Positions 15,494 to 23,503 of a DNA stretch of 64,000 nucleotides are shown one piece after another; positions within the stretch are counted from its first letter, which is position 1; every line of letters begins with the position of its first letter. The DNA lies in assembly GCA_014208095.1 (NCBI GenBank), contig JACHMT010000001.1, positions 3,224,001-3,288,000 of the forward strand, in the 5' to 3' direction. Below the pieces are notes generated by a model, which worked only from the letters and a program-made list of their open reading frames with translations, was not told the origin of the DNA and ran no database searches. The translations under genes were made by a program, and so were the position numbers. The stretch comes from Actinospineispora eucalypti. Its GTDB lineage: Bacteria; Actinomycetota; Actinomycetes; Mycobacteriales; Pseudonocardiaceae.

Positions 15494-16129
15494 TCAAGTT
15501 TGGGCGATGTACGCGGTGCCCCCGTGGATGCTGGCCGTCGTCTGGTAGGGGAGTCCCGGGCGGCCAGTCACGAGACCGTGGGTCTCACGCGTGCGGCCGT
15601 GACCGCGGAGCGTCGCCTGACAACCCGCCATCGCTGGTGCCGGCCGGGCCGCCCTGGGCGCGGGAAGCTCAGCCGCGCGTTGCGTCTCCGCGTCGCGGTA
15701 GATGACACCGCCGTCCGGGAGCCGAATGTGGTTGACCCACCGCGTGATGCCCACATCCTCGGTTTCGAGGGCCTCGCGCCACTCGCGCACGATTTCCTCT
15801 TGGCCCCGGGCGACCCACAACCGTCCCCCATGGGTGAAGATCAGCCCACACGCGATCATGGTGCCCGCCAAGATCAGCTTCTGGAATCCGGGCACCACGT
15901 GGAAGTACGCCAGGGTGACCAGCACGCCCGCGCTCAGCGCGGCGAGCGTGCTCGACAACCGTTCCCGGCGCACGTCACGGCGCACACCCGCTTCGACCGT
16001 GGCAAGCCGGGCGCGCGCGTGCCAGTACAACCATCTGTCCATCCACGCGCGGGTCTGAGGACCATCCGCGATCACGGGGCGAGATGGGCGCGGCGCGTCC
16101 CGCCGCGCCCATCTCGAAGACCGCCCCAT
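15494..16129 (-). CDS. Two-helix membrane protein, unknown
   Basis: ATG 16129 follows AAGGGGCGGGG and gives 211 residues. The basic N-terminus (RSSRWARRDAPRPSRP) is followed by two transmembrane helices (about 58-79 and 84-104: STLAALSAGVLVTLAYFHVV and LILAGTMIACGLIFTHGGRL). A charged cytoplasmic part carries WVNHIRLPDGGVIYRD. The last ~50 residues look poorly conserved. The first ~32 codons are duplicated at 13633-13729. Typical of small membrane proteins carried by actinobacterial conjugative elements; function unknown. The frame is open much further upstream but without protein-like composition. Confidence 0.6.
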   Translation of the reverse strand: MGRSSRWARRDAPRPSRPVIADGPQTRAWMDRWLYWHARARLATVEAGVRRDVRRERLSSTLAALSAGVLVTLAYFHVVPGFQKLILAGTMIACGLIFTHGGRLWVARGQEEIVREWREALETEDVGITRWVNHIRLPDGGVIYRDAETQRAAELPAPRAARPAPAMAGCQATLRGHGRTRETHGLVTGRPGLPYQTTASIHGGTAYIAQT

Positions 16130-16131
16130 CC
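16035..16131. repeat. 97-bp direct repeat, copy 2, with perfect 16-bp hairpin
   Basis: Matches 13633-13729 over 97 bp. It contains a perfect stem CGAGATGGGCGCGGCG (16080-16095) and its complement at 16101-16116 around CGTCC. Here it forms the 5' coding end of the minus-strand membrane protein. Confidence 0.75.
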
Positions 16132-16389
16132 CCGCCCCTTCTTGTTGATCGCGCCGCGTCTGGATGCGCGACGCGGCGTTGGTCGGGTAGACGCTACTCG
16201 CCGGGCGACACCACCGCGGGCGGTTTGACCTTGAAAGCTCCGCCCTCGCGCGACGCGCTGTCGGGGATGGCGCCTCGACGATGACACCGGGTCCGGCGAC
16301 CTTGCCGTTGTCCTCGTCGCGGTCCGGGTAGAACGCCTCCGGTCGGTTTGTACGCAGAGTGCTGTTTCCCGCCACCGGCTCGTGGCGGC

Positions 16390-16683
16390 CTACTCCTCGT
16401 CGTCCGGCGCACCGCCGGGCGCTGGGTCGAAGGTGCCGTAGAAGGCGGCATCGTCGACGACGGCCCACACGCTCACCGGGACGTTCTCGATCTGACCGCG
16501 GTACTCGACGGCGCCCGCGACCGCGTTGGGGTCGGGGTGGAGATCGAATGTCTCGGCCCAGCGGCGCACGGCCGCGATTCGTTCGGCTCGGTCGTGGTCG
16601 ACCGTGTTGGGCGCACCGTCGAGTCCTCCAGTGCCCGAGCGAACCACCCAGCTCAGCGGGGACCGGGTGACGTGGCGGCGCAA
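16390..16683 (-). CDS. Hypothetical protein, about 97 aa
   Basis: The frame from TTG 16683 encodes DRAERIAAVRRWAETFDLHP, VAGAVEYRGQIENVPVSVWA and an acidic tail GAPDDEE; these look like a genuine soluble alpha/beta protein. The start is uncertain: no ATG or GTG is available before an in-frame stop at 16756-16758, so translation would need TTG, or the gene has lost its 5' end. The start lies in a 50-bp block repeated at 19879-19928. Confidence 0.5.
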   Translation of the reverse strand: MRRHVTRSPLSWVVRSGTGGLDGAPNTVDHDRAERIAAVRRWAETFDLHPDPNAVAGAVEYRGQIENVPVSVWAVVDDAAFYGTFDPAPGGAPDDEE

Positions 16684-16722
16684 CGACCAGTCGGTCGGCG
16701 CCGCGGCCGCGGTCGCCTGACC
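16673..16722. repeat. 50-bp repeat, copy A
   Basis: Begins TGGCGGCGCAACGACC and ends GCGGTCGCCTGACC; it recurs at 19879-19928 at about 80% identity without gaps. On the plus strand both copies end an open frame with V-T-W-R-R-N-D and A-A-V-A-stop, suggesting shared decayed coding sequence. Confidence 0.55.
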
Positions 16723-17042
16723 CTGAGGCGGCGGCAGCCTCGAACGCGTACGTACTCAAGAATGCCGCGCGCCGCGCTGTCAGCGACAGAACTACCACGG
16801 CCATAGCCAACGATCTGACTGGAGTACCAGCATCCGCGGGCACCATGATGATCGACTGTGGTCGAGGTGAGTGCCGGCGAAATGCCCGCTTTTCCGGGGA
16901 CTTTGGTCCCTTGATCCGCGGGTGCGTCTCGATGAGGATCACCACCGCACCCGGTTGGGAGCTTTTCGCAGTTCGGTGCGTTCGGCACATTTTTCGCTGT
17001 TGTCGTGGCGCGGCGTCGGGGCTGGTGGGAGGGTCACTCAGA
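16684..17042. other. Intergenic region ahead of the dormancy-type operon
   Basis: No gene recognised. It holds the DosR-like box at 16897-16910 and presumably the promoter of the S30AE-like gene. Confidence 0.5.
16897..16910. promoter_or_regulatory. DosR/DevR-type box
   Basis: GGGACTTTGGTCCC is a 5-4-5 dyad matching the core of the mycobacterial DosR consensus (GGGAC-TWWW-GTCCC). It lies 133 bp upstream of the GTG of a gene related to Rv0079/DATIN, which is itself a DosR target in Mycobacterium. Motif and target agree, so the call is strong, although no DosR homologue is in the window. Confidence 0.75.
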
Positions 17043-17897
17043 GTGGTGGATCGGGCGGTCCTGAATGGTGTCGCGGTGTATGCCTCGGGGTCGGTGCCGG
17101 CGGGCGAGCGGGAGCAGGCACAGGCACACCTCGGGTGGTTTCTGGGCGGGCTGGGTGAGGGGTGGTCCTCGGTACGGGTTCGGTTGACCGGCGTTGAGGG
17201 GGAGGGGCTGCCGTGGGCGGCGCTGGCCCAGGCCAATGTGGAGTACCGGGGCCAGCCGATCCGGGCGCAGGTGGCCGCCCCGTTCTTCGCCGAGGCCAGC
17301 CTTCTGTTGGTTGACCGGCTCGTGGAGCAGTTCGATCGGCTGGCCAACCCCACCCGACCGCGCCCCTGGCCACCGATCGTGCCGCGGCCGGAGTCGGTGC
17401 ACCGGCCGGCCGCGTATCGGCGGGTGGTGCGCACCAAACGCTACGGGTTGACCCGGTGTGACCCGCGGCGGGCGGCGCTGCTGATGGACCTCGGCGACTA
17501 CGACTTCTACCTGTTCACCGACACCACCCCCCGCTCCACCGCCGGGGGTGACGGTAATGGTGGGGCGGGGGTGACCGCGGTGGTGTATCGGGTTGGCCCA
17601 ACCGGTTACCGGCTGGCCCACCTCGACGGGCTTGTGCCGCCCCCACCGGGCACGGCGTTCCCGATCAGCACCAGCGTGTACCCCGTCCCCCGCTGCACCC
17701 TCGCGCGGGCGGTCGCCCAACTCGCCGCCACCGACTCGCGGTTCCTGTTCTTCCGCCACACCGAGAACGGCACCGGTCAGGGCGCGGTGCTCTACCGCCG
17801 CTACGACGGCCACTACGCCCTGCTCACCGCCATAAACAGCCACGATCACGCGATCGACGCGCAGATCCGACGCTGGAGCAGACGTGGCGGCGAGTGA
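17043..17897 (+). CDS. S30AE-type ribosome-associated dormancy protein (DATIN/Rv0079-like)
   Basis: GTG 17043 follows GGGAGGGTCACTCAGA and gives 284 residues. The N-terminal half (about 1-95) resembles an S30AE/HPF-like domain. The C-terminal half contains two S30AE-C-like units with hallmark stretches: VRTKRYGLTRCDPRRAALLM, LGDYDFYLFTD, VVYRVGPTGYRLA, and FLFFRHTENGTGQGAVLYRRYDGHYALLT (shown in parts: FLFFRHTENG, GAVLYRRYDGHYALLT). Such proteins bind ribosomes and damp translation in hypoxia or dormancy. The DosR box upstream supports that role. It overlaps the downstream PPOX gene by 14 bp. Confidence 0.8.
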   Translation: MVDRAVLNGVAVYASGSVPAGEREQAQAHLGWFLGGLGEGWSSVRVRLTGVEGEGLPWAALAQANVEYRGQPIRAQVAAPFFAEASLLLVDRLVEQFDRLANPTRPRPWPPIVPRPESVHRPAAYRRVVRTKRYGLTRCDPRRAALLMDLGDYDFYLFTDTTPRSTAGGDGNGGAGVTAVVYRVGPTGYRLAHLDGLVPPPPGTAFPISTSVYPVPRCTLARAVAQLAATDSRFLFFRHTENGTGQGAVLYRRYDGHYALLTAINSHDHAIDAQIRRWSRRGGE

Positions 17898-18459
17898 GCA
17901 CCACCCCCACACCACCCGCCAGCCCACCGGTTCGGGCCAGCCGGCGGGCGATCAGACGCGGCGGATGTGGCGGCTGGAGCGGGCCGAATCACTGCGGCTG
18001 CTCGGCGGCGTCGGGTTGGGGCGGGTGGTGTTCACCGAGAAAGCGATGCCGGCGATCCGCCCGGTCAACCACCTCCTCGACGACGGTGGCGTGATCATCC
18101 GCACCCACCTCGGCGCGGCCGTGCTCTCCCGCCTGGGTGAGGTGGTCGCCTACCAGGCCGACCACATTGATCCCGACACCCACACTGGGTGGAGCGTCGT
18201 GGTCACCGGTGTGGCCCGCCCGGTCACCGACCCCGAGCTGATCAGCCGCTACGAACATCTGCTCCAGCCGTGGATCAGTGGCCACCAGATGGACCAGGTC
18301 ATCCGGATCGAACCCCAGATCGTCACCGGATACGCCCTGACCGGCCCAACCACCCATCCCGACGCCACCGGTACGGGTAGCCCGGCCGGCGCGCGCCCCA
18401 CCCCGAACGCATCCCACGACGCCGGCGGTGAGACCAACGGCGGCGGGCCGGGACAATGA
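17884..18459 (+). CDS. PPOX-class flavin/F420-binding protein
   Basis: A 191-residue product from GTG 17884. After a ~25-residue polar leader, LRLLGGVGLGRVVFTEKAMP, IRPVNHLLDDGGVIIRTHLG and DPDTHTGWSVVVTGVARPV are signature segments of pyridoxamine-5'-phosphate-oxidase-like split-barrel proteins. These bind FMN or F420, and many are DosR-regulon members. The C-terminal ~40 residues are Gly/Asn-rich. It overlaps the S30AE gene upstream and shares an ATGA overlap with the small membrane ORF downstream, so the three probably form one operon. Confidence 0.8.
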   Translation: MAASEHHPHTTRQPTGSGQPAGDQTRRMWRLERAESLRLLGGVGLGRVVFTEKAMPAIRPVNHLLDDGGVIIRTHLGAAVLSRLGEVVAYQADHIDPDTHTGWSVVVTGVARPVTDPELISRYEHLLQPWISGHQMDQVIRIEPQIVTGYALTGPTTHPDATGTGSPAGARPTPNASHDAGGETNGGGPGQ

Positions 18460-18566
18460 TGAGCGGGACCGGTGATCAGTGGCTCGCCCCGCTGCTGTGC
18501 GCCACCCTCGCCGGGATCGCCCTGAGCAGCGTCATCCGCGAACCAGCCCGCTGGCGGCGATCATGA
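18456..18566 (+). CDS. Small single-helix membrane peptide, 36 aa
   Basis: ATG 18456 overlaps the PPOX stop (ATGA). The product has one hydrophobic helix (LAPLLCATLAGIALSSVI) and a basic end (RWRR). Directly after its TGA (18564-18566) the same frame stays open for 52 more codons to TAA at 18723-18725. That extension encodes an acidic His/Asp-rich then Pro-rich sequence (HHDDPHDDETDH) without its own start codon. Either the TGA is a recent nonsense mutation or it is read through. Confidence 0.55.
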   Translation: MMSGTGDQWLAPLLCATLAGIALSSVIREPARWRRS

Positions 18567-18725
18567 TCACGCCAGCACCATGACGACCCGCACGACGACG
18601 AGACCGACCACTCACGTCCGAGCGCCGAGCCGCCGCCCGAGACTCCCCAAGACCGGGCGGCGGCGTCGATCAGGACACGGCAACCGTATATCGATGAGCG
18701 GGCCGGCACCATTACACCCGTGTAA
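18567..18725 (+). other. Open in-frame extension after TGA of the 36-aa ORF
   Basis: 52 codons in the same frame as the small membrane ORF, with a protein-like acidic composition and TAA at 18723. No ATG, GTG or TTG and no Shine-Dalgarno sequence is present. It would make sense only as a C-terminal tail of the preceding ORF. Confidence 0.4.
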
Positions 18726-19093
18726 AGCGCCACAGGGCTTGCCGAGGGTTCGGCGGTAGCGGCGGTGGCCGTGCCGGACAGGCCGCACGGCGTGCCCGGA
18801 CACGCGGTGTCCGCGGCCGGACATCGCCGCTGGCGATCATGTGGCCACGCGACTCGTAGCGGCCACGCCCCCATCCCGCCGAGTCCGGCCCGCTGCGCTG
18901 GACGTGTGTCGCTGACCCGCTCCAGGAATGCGGGTGACCCCTTTCCGCTGACTGTTGCGGGGGGCAGCTTCCGGTCGGGTGAGAGGGGCTCCCGGTCGGG
19001 TGGCGCAAGATCGCACGGTTTGAGTCACGTACGAACCACTTGTACCAACGATGACGTAGATCACGTCCAGCCGCGCAACGGGGGGTACCCGCA
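18726..19093. other. 368-bp stretch without recognised gene
   Basis: Nothing recognised; long open frames across it have no family-like content. The end supplies the GGGGGG-containing ribosome-binding stretch of the next small ORF. Confidence 0.4.
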
Positions 19094-19282
19094 ATGTCCA
19101 TACACGCAATGTCCGACCTGTTCCGCACCATCGCCGGCCTGCTCGCCTGCGCCCTCGCCACCGCCCTCGTCCTCGCGCCCCTCCTGCTACTCAGCGGTGG
19201 CACCGCCTACGCACAAGGGCCGGGCGGAGGAGGAGGTCTTGTGGCCGGACTCGGATCCGGATCCGGACCGGGGGCCTGGTAG
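19094..19282 (+). CDS. Small exported/membrane protein, 62 aa
   Basis: ATG 19094 is preceded by AACGGGGGG. The product is a signal peptide or membrane helix (FRTIAGLLACALATALVLA, PLLLLSGGTAYAQ) followed by a Gly-rich tail. A start like this, ending in AQ before a Gly-rich stretch, is usual for the N-terminus of actinobacterial TrbL-like conjugation proteins. It may therefore be the lost front half of such a gene, truncated; alternatively a genuine small secreted protein. Confidence 0.5.
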   Translation: MSIHAMSDLFRTIAGLLACALATALVLAPLLLLSGGTAYAQGPGGGGGLVAGLGSGSGPGAW

Positions 19283-20357
19283 GTGGGCTACCAGGGGTAG
19301 GAGGGTAGATCTCTTAGGAGGCAAGCTGGTGGGCGGTACACCCCCAGCGACGACCACCGAAGACGGCTCAGGAGTCGCGCGACATCCCCCGCGGAATCCA
19401 GCGGGGGATGTCCCCTGTCCAAGGGCCTGGCTCGCGTCACGATCAACAGGCGTGCCGGAACTCGCGCTGATGACCGTGACCGGCCCGCCGGTCGCGGAGA
19501 TCGCCGAGGCGATGGGGTCCCGGTTCGGGATGCGGGCTGCGGGTGGCGTGGCGGCGTGCGTTGGGCTGGTCGCGGTGGCGGTTGGCGCGGGAGTGCAACC
19601 AGCGCTACCCCGACGCGGGGATGACCCAGCCGGGCGATCTGGTCGAGTAGTTCGGGCGAGGGCGGCGGCGCGCTCTCGATCAGGCGACGAACACCCCGTC
19701 GGTGCTGCGCGGGCTGGTGGGGCCGGGTGGGTCCGCGCGGTGGGAGGACGCCCCGGCCAGCGCCCGGCACCGGTTGCTGGCGCTGATCCTCGCCCCGGAG
19801 TGGCTCGGGGAGCTTCAGTTGCTCCGTTCGCCCAACAGCGGCGGTCGCGACGGCTGCCCCGCGAAGGACCCGGTTACTTGGCGGCGCAACGACCGGCCAG
19901 TCGACTCCCCGGCCGCGGTCGCCTGACCGGGGACCGGGCGTCGCTGTCCGGTGACAGGTATCTTGGCCCGGCTAGTGCGTCTGACCTGCGCGGGCCGTTT
20001 AGCATGGCACAACAGTGATCGACGGCGTGGCATCGAAGTTTGCCCGCCGGGTGCGTGGGGCAGGGTTGTGCCAGTCGTTTTGGCCCGGCATGTCACATTG
20101 ACACGGCGGAACACGGTCCCGTCCCGGGAGTTCGCCCGCCGTCGCCGGTCGCCGGTGGCGATGGTGTGCCGTTCCTAGATGGCCTGCAGCGGCGGGGCGC
20201 ACGGCATCCGCGGCGGCGGCCCGGGCTTACTTGTGCCGGGTGTGCCGGGGGAGGGCGCTGGACACCCCGGGTCGACCGGACCGTGTGGGGGGCCTGCCGC
20301 TGTGCGGCCCGTACCACGAGCGCCAGCAGGGGCGCGGATATCGTTCACGGGCTGTTC
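19283..20357. other. 1.07-kb degraded region
   Basis: No intact gene. It contains copy B of the 50-bp repeat (19879-19928), short protein-like pieces in shifting frames (for instance LALILAPEWLGELQLL near 19770-19817) and, near 20231-20350, a CRVC...LCGPYH stretch that could be a zinc-ribbon remnant. Best read as decayed mobile-element DNA. Confidence 0.45.
19879..19928. repeat. 50-bp repeat, copy B
   Basis: Partner of 16673-16722; the same ends and length, with differences concentrated in the middle third. Confidence 0.55.
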
Positions 20358-21887
20358 TCAATGTACTTCGAGGTGGATCGGGCGTTCGGAGGGTAGGGGG
20401 GCGGCCCGGGGGATCTGGTCGGTGGTTTGGTCGAGCGGTGTGGCGCGGCCGAGGTCGACCCGGATCGGCAGTCGGCCGTCGTGGTTGGCGCGCACCGACC
20501 GCTGGGAGCTTGTCCCGTCGGTCGAGGTGGCTATCACGTGGTAGGTCTGGTCGGGGTGGAAGTTGTCCGGGGTGAGCATCTGGACCACCCCGGAACCGTG
20601 CAGGGTGAGTGCCCGCCCGTCGGCGCGGGCGCTGGTGACCTCGAGGAACTCCGGGTGCGCGCGGTGCACTTCGAAGTTGTAGCCCCATACCGAGAAGTCC
20701 GTGATCACCGTGCGGTAGTTGAACCGCTCCGGTGTCTTGACACCGCGGTCGAACGCCGTGTTGGCCAGCGGCACGATGTCCTGCGCGTATACCCGGTGGT
20801 TGTTGCCGCCGTGCACGCCGGGGTACTGCACCCGGGTTTCGGCGATGCCCCGGTCGCGCAGTGTGCGGGCGTGTTTGTCGTACTGGTAGGCGATCAGCCG
20901 TTCGCCGCCGCCGGCGCCGGGGTTGGTGGCGGCGGGATAGCGGCGGCAGTCCGGGGCGAGTAGCGAGGTCGGTGGCAGGCAGCCGTCACCGGAGCTAGAC
21001 AGCACCGGCAGGTCGATGCCCACCAGGTTGGACACCAGGTCTCTCGGGTTGCGCCCGTGCCAGTCGGGCGAGTTGGTGGCGCCGGTGCCGTAGCCCTGGT
21101 CGCGCCAGTAGCCGATGCCTTCCCAGGCGGGCCGCAGCACCGGGTCGTCGGTGACGTCGAGTAGCCCGCTCACCGAGGCGGCCAGCGCGTACCGGTCCGG
21201 GTGCAGCATGCCCTGCAGGTAGGCGGCGACCCCGCCCATGGAAAACCCGGCCACGGCCCGCCCGGCCCGGTCGGCACGGGCGTGAAACAGCGCCTCGACC
21301 AGCGGGTAGAGCTCCTTGTGCAGGTAGCTGTCCATGGGCAGCTCCCGCGCGGTCAGCGGGTGCGCGCCGGGCAGACCGTTGGGGCGGCCGTCGATCCAGG
21401 CGCAGGTCTGGCAGATCGACTCGCCGGGGTCGGTGTCCGGCGAGACCACCAGGAAGTGCGCCCGGTCGGCCTGCGAGCCGAACTCGAAGATGTCGGTCTG
21501 CACCGCCCCGCCGCCGGGGCCGATCTCCTTCGCCAGCAGGTCGTTGTTCAGCACCGGCCGCAGCGCCGGGTTGTCCAACGCCGGGACCACCGTGCCGTGC
21601 AGGTAGTACAGCACCGGCCAGCGTTTGCCGTCGGTGGCGTAACCGGCGGGCAGGTTGACCCGGTTGGTGATCCGCCGGTGCAGCAGCGGGCTGTTGAACA
21701 CCAGGTCGAGCACCTTCGGGTCATCCCCGTGCCGGGCGAGTCGGACGCCCCAGTCCCGAAACGGCCCGGGCAGTGCCGACACGTCCGGCCGGGAAGGTTC
21801 GCCGGCCGCGGCGAACGAGACCAGCCCCGTGGTCAGGACAGCCGCAACGACACCAACGATGATCGCGATCCTCGATATGCCCCGCAC
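20358..21887 (-). CDS. Exported esterase of the alpha/beta-hydrolase fold (Ag85/esterase-D like)
   Basis: GTG 21887, with GGGGAGGG upstream, gives 509 residues. A signal peptide or anchor occupies about residues 5-28 (IAIIVGVVAAVLTTGLVSFA). The hydrolase core shows WPVLYYLHGT and the nucleophile elbow AGFSMGGVAAYL (Ser in GFSMGG). HGGNNHRVYAQDIVP plausibly carries the catalytic His. A C-terminal extension of about 90 residues (YRTVITDFSVWGYNFEVHR onward) resembles a beta-domain. Members of this group are secreted esterases or acyltransferases. The likely site is the cell envelope or outside; substrate unknown. It stands alone with no operon partner. Confidence 0.8.
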   Translation of the reverse strand: MRGISRIAIIVGVVAAVLTTGLVSFAAAGEPSRPDVSALPGPFRDWGVRLARHGDDPKVLDLVFNSPLLHRRITNRVNLPAGYATDGKRWPVLYYLHGTVVPALDNPALRPVLNNDLLAKEIGPGGGAVQTDIFEFGSQADRAHFLVVSPDTDPGESICQTCAWIDGRPNGLPGAHPLTARELPMDSYLHKELYPLVEALFHARADRAGRAVAGFSMGGVAAYLQGMLHPDRYALAASVSGLLDVTDDPVLRPAWEGIGYWRDQGYGTGATNSPDWHGRNPRDLVSNLVGIDLPVLSSSGDGCLPPTSLLAPDCRRYPAATNPGAGGGERLIAYQYDKHARTLRDRGIAETRVQYPGVHGGNNHRVYAQDIVPLANTAFDRGVKTPERFNYRTVITDFSVWGYNFEVHRAHPEFLEVTSARADGRALTLHGSGVVQMLTPDNFHPDQTYHVIATSTDGTSSQRSVRANHDGRLPIRVDLGRATPLDQTTDQIPRAAPLPSERPIHLEVH

Positions 21888-22319
21888 GCGCCAAGCCCTC
21901 CCCGACCGACAACCTGAACGCTGTAGCTGCCAGATCAACCGGGCTTGCCGCCGTCAGGTTACGCCAAATGGTCTACTTATTTCATCTATCAGCCGGGCGT
22001 GGAACGGCACGAAGCCGAACAGCGCGGCGTTGAGGGCGACTGCCCCGGTTGTCCGGCCCGGTCACCCGCTGGGGAAGATCTTGATCTTAAATTTGGACGC
22101 CGGGCCGTCACAGAGATCAGAAACGGGCTAACTGGCACCGGGCTGTCTTACGTGTCGCGGGACAGTCGCGCCCGGGCCGCGGCGGTTGCGTTCCCCCGCT
22201 GGTCGAGTCGTGTCTCAGTCCAAGATCGCGGAACCGCGGCCTGTCGGAGTATGGCGACCACCTCACGCGGGCGGACGAGACACCCGGCCGTGTTCTTAGT
22301 AGATCGTTAACATTGCGCG
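21888..22319. other. 432-bp intergenic, divergent promoters
   Basis: Lies between the esterase and a divergent 86-aa gene. TAACAT at about 22307-22312, a few bases ahead of ATG 22320, could be a -10 for leaderless transcription. No gene recognised. Confidence 0.4.
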
Positions 22320-22580
22320 ATGGACGGACCAGATGGTACATCGCCCCGTCGGCAGCGCGGAGGGTTTCCCCGGCGCGTGCAGGTGCCGATCGAACTGGCC
22401 CCGAGTGAGCATCGGCGGCTCGCGGCGTGGTGTCGCGGTCTGGCGACCGACCTGGAGGTCCGGGCGGTTTCCGTGGGCGAGGTGGTCGAAACGATGATCG
22501 ACCTGGTTCTGACCGATCCGCGCACAGCCGGTGCCGTCCGCCAGCGACTCACGAGCCCGGAGCCGCCCGGCAAGTTGTGA
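22320..22580 (+). CDS. Small DNA-binding-like protein, 86 aa, unknown
   Basis: A basic N-terminus (RRQRGGFPRRVQVPIEL) leads into helices SEHRRLAAWCRGLATDLE and SVGEVVETMIDLVLTDPRTA. The beta-strand followed by two helices suggests a ribbon-helix-helix-like or partition-associated fold (inference only). No Shine-Dalgarno sequence is visible, so translation may be leaderless. Confidence 0.5.
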   Translation: MDGPDGTSPRRQRGGFPRRVQVPIELAPSEHRRLAAWCRGLATDLEVRAVSVGEVVETMIDLVLTDPRTAGAVRQRLTSPEPPGKL

Positions 22581-22718
22581 GTTCGACCATCTCCGGCCAT
22601 GCCACTCGGGTCGGCACGCTGTGCCAATCTGACGTTCAGAAATGGGTGGTGGCCTCGGCGTGCACGTTGCCGTGCAGAGACGGCGCCCCGCGGATGGCCC
22701 CAACAGCAAGATCGACGC

Positions 22719-23183
22719 TTAGCGGGGGGTGTCCAGGGCGGCGGCGAGCAGATCCAGTGACGCGAGTAGCTCGTCGCGGTTCACCACGGGCAGATAGCCG
22801 ATCATGTCGAGGTGGGTGAACGCCGACCAGTCGTAGGTCTGGCTGACCTCGGTGCGACCGTGGGCGAGCGGCGTGAGCCGGTAGACGTAGGTGTGCCCGG
22901 CCGGTTCGGCGCCGGGCTCCGAGGGAGCCCAGCCGAGCGCGCGGTCCGGCTCGTACACCACCACGTGGTTCTCCACCTGGTGGTCACCCATGATCGGGTT
23001 GTACATGTTCATCACGAACACCGCGCCCACCCGGTCCAGCCTGGCGTGGTCGGCGGAGCCTCGGACCATGCCGCTGGTGTCCAGCGCCTGATGGTTCTCG
23101 GCGTTGGCCAGGAACGCGAAGACCCGCTTGGCCGGCGCGTCGATCGCCCGGCTCACCCGGATCAGGCGAGAGTCATCGGACAC
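22719..23183 (-). CDS. SRPBCC/polyketide-cyclase-like protein
   Basis: A 154-residue protein whose start (IRVSRAIDAPAKRVFAFLAN) and end (HLDMIGYLPVVNRDELLASL) are characteristic of the START/SRPBCC superfamily, which holds hydrophobic ligands in a helix-grip cavity. GTG 23183 is chosen because GGGGAG lies 7 bases before it; an adjacent GTG lies only 4 bases away. Ligand unknown; single gene. Confidence 0.75.
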   Translation of the reverse strand: MSDDSRLIRVSRAIDAPAKRVFAFLANAENHQALDTSGMVRGSADHARLDRVGAVFVMNMYNPIMGDHQVENHVVVYEPDRALGWAPSEPGAEPAGHTYVYRLTPLAHGRTEVSQTYDWSAFTHLDMIGYLPVVNRDELLASLDLLAAALDTPR

Positions 23184-23503
23184 CACTCTGCTCCCCTCGT
23201 GCGGGCATGGGCACACCCGAGTAATCGGACCCGGCGGCCGCCCGAAAATCATCGTGGCCGTCACATATCAGTCCCGGCTCATCAGGTTCGGACCCCACGG
23301 GTAGCCCGAAGACCACCGACAGAGGGGGACGGCATAGACGGCGTCAACCTGAGTCAAGATCATCCGGCCGTTTCGCGCAAAGCATGCCAGAGCCAGAACT
23401 CGCGCTTGTCATCACTCAGGACTTGCTCGACGACGACCGGTAGCTCCTCCCCGGAAGGTGGTATTGCGATCTCTCACAGGCTCCGAGCTTGCACAGGCTC
23501 GGG
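23184..23503. other. 320-bp intergenic, nothing firm
   Basis: A short minus-strand frame near 23360-23465 (LPVVVEQVLSDDKREFWLWH) looks protein-like but has no standard start codon. It may be a fragment. Confidence 0.4.

Noticed and set aside
16130..17437. Long minus-strand open frame continuing upstream of the 15494-16129 membrane gene for over 400 codons
   Set aside because: The upstream part is Arg/Pro/Ser-rich shadow sequence, runs antisense to the S30AE gene and covers the DosR box. A good start with AAGGGG is at 16129.
18765..20018. 417-codon plus-strand open frame
   Set aside because: No domain-like content, repetitive Gly/Arg composition, and it crosses the better-supported 62-aa ORF in another frame.
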